Source of the DNA: a virus | DNA length: 21,191 bases | Virus record (IMG/VR): IMGVR_UViG_3300042289_000342 | Span: 1 to 21,191 of that record | Direction: 5' to 3' (one strand) | Part shown: positions 1 through 7,400 of the stretch, piece by piece | Layout: each line of letters opens with the position of its first letter | Numbering within the stretch: position 1 is the first letter of the stretch | Made by a program: the position numbers and the translations under genes | Notes under the pieces: generated by a model | The model's database searches: none | What the model was told of the DNA's origin: nothing | The model's input: only the letters and a program-made list of their open reading frames with translations

Positions 1-910
1 GGATCTTGATACCACGGATCTTGATTCCCGTCTTTGTGGTGGCGTAAAAGAAGGTCGTGTTGGCCACGGCCATCGTGATAACGGCATCCCCATCTGCCCA
101 CACGTCAGAGTTGTTCTTGAGTGTCAGGAAGTTAGTGATCTTGTACGTTCCCGCTGGGAAATAGACTCGCGTGGCCGCAGTCAGCGCTGCCTGAATAGCA
201 GCCGTATCGTCAGCGACTCCATCCCCAACGGCCCCAAAGTCCTTTACGGACACCACATCCTTAAGCTTGGAATCAACAGTCCTGGTAGCTGCACCAGCCC
301 CACTTTGGGTAAATGACAGCTTGCTAGCCGCAATGCCAGCCGCGGCGTTCACATCAGAGTTGACGATTGCACCGTCCTGGATCTTGCTGCTGGTAACCGC
401 ACCGTCCTGGATCTTGCTGCTGGTAACCGCACCGTCCTGGATCTTGCCGCTGGTAACCGCACCGTCCTGGATCTTGATTGTGGTGACGGCATCGCTTGAC
501 AGCTTGTTGGCTGTGATTGACCCGTCTGCGACGTTTGTGTTGGGGTTGATCCCCAATACCTCGATGTAGTCCTTGTGTTCCTGGATAGCGTAGAAGTTCT
601 GCAGGTCAGCGGTATCCAGCGCATCAGCGGTCAAGGCGCTGCCATCGTTCCAATCCACCAAGCGGCTGGTGGTTGGTGTTTCGCGGCGGATGCTCAGCGT
701 TTGGCCAACAACCGGCGCGGCGCTGAGCTGCACCTGTGTAGCACTCGTCCAGGTGTAGTTGACGCCATCGGCCAGCAGCTGCGTGTACCCGCCGCTCTGC
801 AAGCTCAACCCGTAGTACAGCTTGACGTGTGCCCGCAGCAGGTACGGGAACGGCACTGTGAACGTGACCGTTGACCCGTTGCCCGGGTACTGCACGTAGG
901 AGAAGGGCAC
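1..910 (-). CDS. Tail fibre protein, T7 gp17-like N-terminus (3' end cut off by window edge)
   Basis: This is the receptor-binding fibre that attaches to the podovirus tail. My own translation gives about 303 residues before the window edge. Residues 1-125 resemble the T7 gp17 N-terminal tail-attachment domain, with PFPYLLRAHVKLYYG, LVDWNDGSALTADALD and LQNFYAIQEH in the expected order. Four 10-residue repeats of the form AVTSSKIQDG follow at about residues 141-180. From about residue 213, VSVKDFGAVGDG and DDTAAIQAAL match the opening of pectate-lyase-type beta-helix domains, as in many phage fibres and tailspikes. No ATG lies between the upstream stop (937-935) and the conserved N-terminus. 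The first in-frame candidate is GTG at 910, and another GTG lies at 895. Neither has a clear Shine-Dalgarno, so the start is uncertain. The fibre family is clear; the receptor cannot be inferred. Confidence 0.88.
   Translation of the reverse strand, partial: MPFSYVQYPGNGSTVTFTVPFPYLLRAHVKLYYGLSLQSGGYTQLLADGVNYTWTSATQVQLSAAPVVGQTLSIRRETPTTSRLVDWNDGSALTADALDTADLQNFYAIQEHKDYIEVLGINPNTNVADGSITANKLSSDAVTTIKIQDGAVTSGKIQDGAVTSSKIQDGAVTSSKIQDGAIVNSDVNAAAGIAASKLSFTQSGAGAATRTVDSKLKDVVSVKDFGAVGDGVADDTAAIQAALTAATRVYFPAGTYKITNFLTLKNNSDVWADGDAVITMAVANTTFFYATTKTGIKIRGIKI
371..490 (-). repeat. 30-bp tandem repeat, four units, in the fibre gene
   Basis: Units lie at 371-400, 401-430, 431-460 and 461-490. The first two are identical, the third has one mismatch, and the fourth matches for 16 bases and then diverges. 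The period is exactly 10 codons, so each unit encodes AVTSSKIQDG or a variant. Such KIQDGAVT-type repeats occur in the stalks of phage fibres. Copy number could change by slippage without breaking the frame. Confidence 0.95.
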
Positions 911-913
911 GGC

Positions 914-937
914 TAGGTCTGCAGGGCTGTAGACCTA
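914..937 (-). promoter_or_regulatory. Hairpin spanning the stop of the 1165-codon gene, next to the fibre start
   Basis: A perfect 7-bp inverted repeat, TAGGTCT / AGACCTA (minus strand 937-931 and 920-914), encloses a 10-base loop. The 5' arm begins with the TAG stop of the upstream gene. The 3' arm ends 3 bases before the candidate GTG start of the fibre. It could act in RNA processing or translational coupling. The structure is seen in the sequence; the function is inference and the repeat may be chance. Confidence 0.45.
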
Positions 938-3900
938 TTGTGCCGAAACGCCCAGCCCCTTCAAGAACTTGCCGGTTTCCCTCAGTTCTTCCACCGCCTG
1001 CTGGTTCTGAATGATCGTCATTTTGGTCTTGGCCTCGCTCCATTCCTTGGCGGGCTGGCTGGTGCCGGCTGCAGCGCGACGTTCCAGTTCATCCTGCGTC
1101 AGCAGGTCGTAGTAGTCGGTGACACCGCGGATCAGCTTCTGGGCAATCTTCTTCCGGCGCAGTGCCGGCGGCAGGCCGCCAGGAGGGGCGGATGACAGCT
1201 TGTCGTCGTCTTCCAGCCGTTGATACCAAGGGCTGGTGAACAGGGCATAGAGGGCCTCCTTCTTGGTGCGGCCATTGGTGACACGATCAAGGATTTGCGT
1301 GAGAGGCAGGCTGGCGCCGCCATCTTTGCGAATCCTGATCCCGTCGCTGGTGACCGTCTCAATGGGCATCGAGAACCGCGCGTCAACGCTTTTCCCTGCA
1401 AGGCCCATGCGAGCTGATGGCGGCAGATCGGCGGGCGCCTTGATCTTGCCGTGGATGTTGTTGTACTCCTGCTGGAGGTCATCTGACATTGCGATGCCAT
1501 CCAGCTTCCGCTCAAGCAGCGGCTTTGGCGGATCAAGCATGTCCTGCGTGTCGAGCTCGCTGTAGACCACATCGTTGACCTTCCCCTTAGGCCAGACGGC
1601 CGGGAAGAACATGGGGAACGCGCGGGACAGGTTGATGCCAAGGACGTGCCCTCGCGGTGTGCCGAGGTGATCGGCCTCTTTGCGCTTGGCACCCAGGGCG
1701 CCCGCTGCCAATGGAATGGTGTCCATCAGGAAGTTGCGCAGGAACTGCTCTGCCTTCGCTGTCGCGTCGTCCAGTCCCAGCAGGTATTCCTGGTTGGCAG
1801 TGCTCGGTTCGTCGCGGTAGAAGCTCTGGCGGTCCATGCCAAGAGCACGCTCGAGATTCCGTTCTGCACCGATGAATGGGATTTGACCAGCACCCATGAA
1901 GCCGACGAACTGGCTCAGCTTCTCTCCGGCTTTCTCCGTGCCAGACAACATGGCATCAAGCAGCATCTGCAGCTGCTGCACGCCGGCCTGGCGCGTGATG
2001 TGGCTGGTCAGCACCTTCATGGTTGTCATCGCCAGCTCGTTGCCGTCGTAGTCGTTGGTCAGGGCCGATGTCGCCGCGTCCTTCACGTCCTTCCAGAGGA
2101 ACAGGACATTGAGGACCGGGAAGCCGCCGAGCTTCATGCCGAACAGCGTGTTGCGTCGGTCAGGGTCAGGATCGGTCCCGCCGCCAACCTGCCCGGCCGC
2201 ATCAAGCACGCCGAACGCTGCCAGCAGGGCCCCGCTCATCACCCACCCGGCCTTGACTCGAGCGACCAGTTCCGGCGATGCGTCCTTGCCGGCGTTGACC
2301 ATCTTGATCGTGTCGATCACGCCGAACGTGGCCAGGCGGTGATCAAACAGCAGGCCCATGAACGGTGAGCGCCAGTACGGCATCACGTAGCGATCCACCA
2401 TCCAGTTCTGGCGAAGGCCCATCATTCCCCGATCCAGCGCCTCCCCGGGGTTGCCGGTTGGTGCGTCCTGGAAACGCATCTCGGAGGAGTACCGCAGCGC
2501 TTCCACCGATTCCGGTGTGGCCATGGTCGGGGCGCCGGCCATGTTGCGCTCGGCAAGCATCGCCCCGATCTCGTCGTCAGTGAAATCGCTGCCCTTGAGG
2601 CCGTTCTGCTTGCGGAAGGCCTTGATGTCGCTTTCGCTTGGCGTCGCCTGGTAGATCGCTTCATCGAGCTGGCGTTGCACCCATTCCGCCCTGGTCCGGT
2701 CGTCAAACAGCCCGAGCTGATTGCCCTCCATGCGCGCCTTGACCTCGAGGTCGGCTTTCAGCTTGAAGAGGTAGTGGTACTTGCCAAACACCTCATCCAC
2801 GCCAGCCATGGCCCGCAGGGCGGGTTTCCATGGGGTGTAGAGGTCAATGTCCTTCGCGCTGATGCGTTGGATCCCCTCGCCTCTGGAAAGACCAAGGGCA
2901 GCCACCGATGCCTCCAGCCGGTTCATGCCCGTGTTGAACGTGCCGCCTGGCTTGGTGAGGAACAGGATTCGCGCCGCGGCCTGCAGTTTGTTGGTGAAGA
3001 TCCCCATGTTGTGCGGGTTGCCCAGCCGCATAGCCCAGTTGGAGCCAGGCCGGTAGGGCATGTCGAGGATGCCCTGCATGTCCGTGATCTCCTGTTCATT
3101 GGTGAGCAGCCGCTTGCCGTAGGTGTCGAGGTTGCCGCTGTAGTGGCTCACGCCGTTCTGGAACACCCGCTGCAGGTCACGGCTCCAGGTGGAGCGCAGA
3201 GTGGTCCAGGCGTAGTTGTGGGCCTCGCTGGTGACCTTCAGCGCTTCCATCAGTGGGGCGCGGGTGAGTTGCGTGCCGATCGGCGTTAGGCGGGCGCCGT
3301 TGTAGAAGGTCTGCTGCACCGGCCCGAAAATGGCCATCACGCCGTTGCTGCCGAGGTTCAGGTACTGCGTGTTGAGGTTGCCAAGCTGGCTGTCCTTCAC
3401 CAGCGCCGTGGCCATCCGCATGTGGGTGTTGAACCAATCCTTGTCCAGTCGAGACTTCGGATCCAACCCATCAATCTTGGTGGTGTCGATCAGGAAGTCC
3501 AGCTGTTTCGAGTCGCCATTGTCGATCGCTTCAACGACGCGAGCGAAGTGTTCGTCGGCGCCGAGATCCTTGCCGGTCATGCCAATGGCGTCTGTCACGC
3601 CTTGCTCGAACTCATCGCCAAGGTCCAGGCGGAACTGTTCAAGATCGAGAATGTTCTCCTGCTGGCTGCGCAGTGCTTGTGCGTGCCTTCTGGTGACGAG
3701 GTTGTTGTGGCGCTCCATCACCAATGCCAGCTTGTACTGGCGGAAGGCATCTTGCATCAGCTCCGGCGGTGGCTTGGCACCGGGGATGGCTTTCGCGTAA
3801 TCCCGAATCTGCTCAAGGGAGTCGAGGTAGACCCGTTTGGTGCGATCGGCCCAGAATCGCAGCCACAGCTTGTTCTCCACGGCGTTGATTGCCGGGGCGG

Positions 3901-4432
3901 TCTTGACCGCTGCTCGAGCCAGCAGGTCAGCATCACTGGCGCCCAGATCCCGGTAGTAGTCGCTCACCAGCTCGATCAGCTTCTCCTTGCCATAGCGGCG
4001 GGTGACGAAGGCGAAATCGTCTGGCGCGATCCGTTCGTGGGTGATGCCAAGCGCTTCCGCAAAGCGCGCGTAGTCCTCGCGGGTGGAGAGGTCAACCTCG
4101 CGGATCAGGCGGTCGTAGTTCTGAAAGCGACCTTCGCTGCCGAGCGGTCTGGTGCGTTGATCCAGGCCGCGCCCAACAAAGTCATCCACCTGTTTCGATG
4201 ACATGGTGGCGGCCAGCTGCTGATAGCCGCGCTGGACATCCGCCGTGTCCATTTCGCGGGGTGTGCCATCCCGGCCGGGGATGATCACGCTGTCGCCAGG
4301 AGGTGCCGAGACGCGGGTCCATGCAGCGTTGAGCTGCCGGTCGATGCCTTCCAGCTCCTGCTGCAGTTCGCGCTTGCGCTGCTGCAGTTCCTGGTCGCGT
4401 TGGAAAGCGTCGTCGCAGTTGTTGGCGGTCAT
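935..4432 (-). CDS. Large internal virion protein in the gp16 position (1165 aa)
   Basis: I recognise this by position and size: it is the last giant gene before the fibre, as T7 gene 16 (1318 aa) is. It probably belongs to the internal core ejected into the cell at infection. The N-terminus (residues 1-40) is a charged, Gln/Glu/Arg-rich predicted coiled coil. The middle is largely helical. A hydrophobic alanine/glycine/leucine stretch at about residues 725-745, around VMSGALLAAFGVL, could insert into a membrane. The C-terminus is again charged and helical. I see no catalytic motif, and the SLT transglycosylase domain at the N-terminus of T7 gp16 is absent; a wall-cutting domain is instead found on the protein encoded at 8983-11865. 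ATG at 4432 follows AGGAGG (4443-4448) with a 10-base gap, and the gene starts 2 bases after the preceding stop. The C-terminal half resembles regions I associate with large phage internal or polyvalent proteins, without certainty. Confidence 0.8.
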   Translation of the reverse strand: MTANNCDDAFQRDQELQQRKRELQQELEGIDRQLNAAWTRVSAPPGDSVIIPGRDGTPREMDTADVQRGYQQLAATMSSKQVDDFVGRGLDQRTRPLGSEGRFQNYDRLIREVDLSTREDYARFAEALGITHERIAPDDFAFVTRRYGKEKLIELVSDYYRDLGASDADLLARAAVKTAPAINAVENKLWLRFWADRTKRVYLDSLEQIRDYAKAIPGAKPPPELMQDAFRQYKLALVMERHNNLVTRRHAQALRSQQENILDLEQFRLDLGDEFEQGVTDAIGMTGKDLGADEHFARVVEAIDNGDSKQLDFLIDTTKIDGLDPKSRLDKDWFNTHMRMATALVKDSQLGNLNTQYLNLGSNGVMAIFGPVQQTFYNGARLTPIGTQLTRAPLMEALKVTSEAHNYAWTTLRSTWSRDLQRVFQNGVSHYSGNLDTYGKRLLTNEQEITDMQGILDMPYRPGSNWAMRLGNPHNMGIFTNKLQAAARILFLTKPGGTFNTGMNRLEASVAALGLSRGEGIQRISAKDIDLYTPWKPALRAMAGVDEVFGKYHYLFKLKADLEVKARMEGNQLGLFDDRTRAEWVQRQLDEAIYQATPSESDIKAFRKQNGLKGSDFTDDEIGAMLAERNMAGAPTMATPESVEALRYSSEMRFQDAPTGNPGEALDRGMMGLRQNWMVDRYVMPYWRSPFMGLLFDHRLATFGVIDTIKMVNAGKDASPELVARVKAGWVMSGALLAAFGVLDAAGQVGGGTDPDPDRRNTLFGMKLGGFPVLNVLFLWKDVKDAATSALTNDYDGNELAMTTMKVLTSHITRQAGVQQLQMLLDAMLSGTEKAGEKLSQFVGFMGAGQIPFIGAERNLERALGMDRQSFYRDEPSTANQEYLLGLDDATAKAEQFLRNFLMDTIPLAAGALGAKRKEADHLGTPRGHVLGINLSRAFPMFFPAVWPKGKVNDVVYSELDTQDMLDPPKPLLERKLDGIAMSDDLQQEYNNIHGKIKAPADLPPSARMGLAGKSVDARFSMPIETVTSDGIRIRKDGGASLPLTQILDRVTNGRTKKEALYALFTSPWYQRLEDDDKLSSAPPGGLPPALRRKKIAQKLIRGVTDYYDLLTQDELERRAAAGTSQPAKEWSEAKTKMTIIQNQQAVEELRETGKFLKGLGVSAQ

Positions 4433-4434
4433 GG

Positions 4435-7400
4435 TCAGCAGCCCTCCTGTTCGGCCTTGCGGCGGTTGTCGATGATCTGTTCGTCGAGGTCGTCAATCTG
4501 GCGTTGAAGGCGCTGTTGACTGACCTTGGTGGGCGGGGGGTCGCCGCCCTCGCGGGCCAGGAACGGTTGCGCCGGCAGTTCAATCTGCCCGGGGTTGCCC
4601 TTGGCTGCTTGTTTCAGCGCCGCCCGCACCGTCTGCCCATGGGCTACCACCTCGTCAAGATTGAGCCCTGCCTCCTTGACCACCTGGCGGAACTTGGCGG
4701 CCGATTTGCTGGGCTTGATCGCGTCGTTGGCCAGCACGTAAGCCGTGCGATCCAGGTCGGACTGGAAGGTGATGGTGTTGCGTCCGTAGCGAGGCGATGC
4801 CTGGCGCAGATCCTGCGGCAGGAGTAGCTCTGGCTGCGACGCGGACAACGCCAAGCGGACGGGCGCAGGGCGGACGGGCGCCGGGGCCAGCTCATCCAGT
4901 CCCTGGCGGATGTTGGCCATCGCCTGTCCTGTCCGCCGATACAGGCGGGCGTCGGACTGGGCCATCTCCCGCATCTGGCCTTCGATTGCATCAGCAAGCG
5001 GCGTTGCGCTCCGTGGCGCCGCTGCGGCGGTTTGCTGCACTGCTCGCATCGCCTCGGCAAAGTTTTGGACTAACTCCATCGCCTGCGATTCGGTTGCATG
5101 TCCAGTGGCTACGAGACTTCGCGCCATTTCGGCGGGGATTTGACTGGCATTTATTCCTGTTTCGGCGAATCGACGCGAAGCACCTTGCATCCGAATTAAG
5201 GCCGCCAGGTCTGCGCTTGATGGATTTCCTCGCTGAATACGAACAAGCGCTTCAGGATTCAGCCTTCGCGCTGCAATTACGGCTAGGTATCCAGGATCCA
5301 GCGTCTCTACGTCAGAATGAGCCTTGATCATTTCGTCAAGCTCGTCAACCGTTGGGCGCGAATCACCGCTTTCTCCATACACAAGCCGCTCCTGCTCTGG
5401 CGTCAGGTTGCCGAATCGTGCGTCAAACTCAGCTGAAGCTGCATCCGCTCGCTTTCGATTACTGCTGTTCCGTGCACGATCCAATCGCTTGAACTCTTTT
5501 GCACCTGCTTCGCCAAGCGCAATAATCAAGTCAGCGTCGTCTTCGTTCCTTGCGGCTTCGCGCATGGCACGCAAGCCGGCCTGGTCTTCCCATAGGGATT
5601 GAGCTGCCGTGCTGGGGATGATTGCATCAGCAAGCGGCGTTGCGCTCCGTGGCGCCGCTGCAGCGGTCTGGATGGCACTGTCATCCCGGACTAGGGCCTT
5701 TATCTTGGCTTCAATCTGGGGCAGCTCGTATCCCTGCATGAGCTTGTCCCAGTTGGCGCTTCCACCAGCCAGATCAAACCAATCAGGGACGCCACCCAAG
5801 CGCTTGAAGGTGTCTAACCATTGCTGCTCGGTAATGCCCCAGCGCCCTCGGCCTCGGTTGTGCCCGCCAAGCCGTCGCGCCGTTTGAGCTGGATTTGCAT
5901 TGGAGTCAAGCCGAACGCCAGGAGCTGGCAGCACTTCCGGCGTGATCGCCTTGCCCAGATCAGCCGTCAGCCCCAGCTCTTTCTTCTCCTCGAAGGTCAG
6001 CAGCTCGTAGTCGTTGGCGTCCTTCACCGCCTTTTCCTGCAGTTCCTGCAGTGCCGCATCAGCCCGGGCGTGCTCGAGCGCCAGTCGCGTCTCATCCGCC
6101 AAGGCCTGGGCCGCCCTGCTGCCGGGGGTGATCGGTTCGTTCGGATCAAGCTCATCCAGTCGCACCTGAGCCGGGGCCGGCAGCTCAGGGATCGGAGCAT
6201 TGGGCGGTCGCACCTCGCCGCCAGCGATTGCTTCCTGCAGCAGCCGGGCTTCAGCTGCGTCGCGTTGCTCGGCCGTGAGCTCTACCGGCTGCGACGTCTC
6301 ATCAGCCTGACGCCCGGCTGCAGCGAAAATGTCCTCTTGCACTACGTCGGTGGCGGGTGCCACCTCCTTGCCCATCGCTTCCTGGATGGAAGCCGCCAGT
6401 CGGTTCTTGATGCCCTTGGCCACCTGGGCCGCCTGCTCGCCCGCCAGCACCCTCTGCGTGCCCTCGTTGAGCAGATCGCCCACCGGGCCGGTCTGGTACT
6501 TGAGATCATCAAAGATCGCCAGCGCGCGACTGGCCTCTCCGCTGATGTCCTTGGCGGCGGTGGCATCCACTTGGCCCACCCGCTCGATCTGACCGGCTTG
6601 GCGGCCAACGGTGCCAAACAGCTTTTTCTCCTTGCTGAGCAGCAGCCGGACGGCTCCAGCCACCTCGGCCTTGGCCAACATGCCGGCGTTGAAGTTCTGC
6701 GCCCATTCAGTTCCCGACAGGAGGTCGGGCTGATCAGCGGAAGACGATGCCGGCGAGCTCTTGGACATCGCCAGCATTTCCCGCAGCGTGCCCTCTTTCA
6801 CGTTGTCCGGGCCCTGCTGCACCAAGTAGCGGTAGGCCGACCGCATCGTTTCCTCGTCCACCCCTGATTCGCCGATGATCACTGCACGGCGCAGCGGGAT
6901 CTGCTCATTCACCGCTGCGGTGAACACGTCCTCGGGCAACCGGCCAACGGCAATGCCGTCTTTCCAGAAGCCGCTGGCGCCTGGCTTTCCCAGTGCCTTC
7001 AGCTGCGCCGGATCCTTGATGTCGTACTCGCGGGCCAGCTTGGCCGCATCAAACACCGTGCCCTTGCCGTCGCTCACATTGGAGATGGCGCCTTGCAGCC
7101 GGGCATCGGCTGCCGTGGGTCCGTCGAGGTATTCCACCCGCATCGACGGAATCCCCATGCGCTTGGCCGCCGCCAACCTGTTGTGACCGTTGACGACGTA
7201 GACCCGGCCCGGGTCGCCAATCTCGCCGCCAGCATCACGCCACACCTGGATGATGCCCTCGGCGCTGGGATCCCAGCGCTCCACTCCCGACAACGAGTTG
7301 CCGATCTGTTCGCCCGCCTCGTTGACGCCGCCCTTGTACTGGAACACCAGCGGGGCGGCTTGCACCTCGCCCGTGGGCAGCATCTGCGCGCCCATCATCC

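Noticed and set aside
371-490. Possible CRISPR array
   Set aside because: Units are directly adjacent without spacers and encode an in-frame protein repeat.
267-569. Plus-strand 100-codon frame with repeated hydrophobic TAPSWILLLV units
   Set aside because: It is the reverse reading of the fibre tandem repeat; the periodicity belongs to the fibre gene.
1-4432. Deliberate amber read-through fusion of the 1165-residue protein to the fibre
   Set aside because: The frames are in phase, but joining an ejected core protein to an external fibre makes little structural sense; kept only as a minor alternative in the start-site finding.
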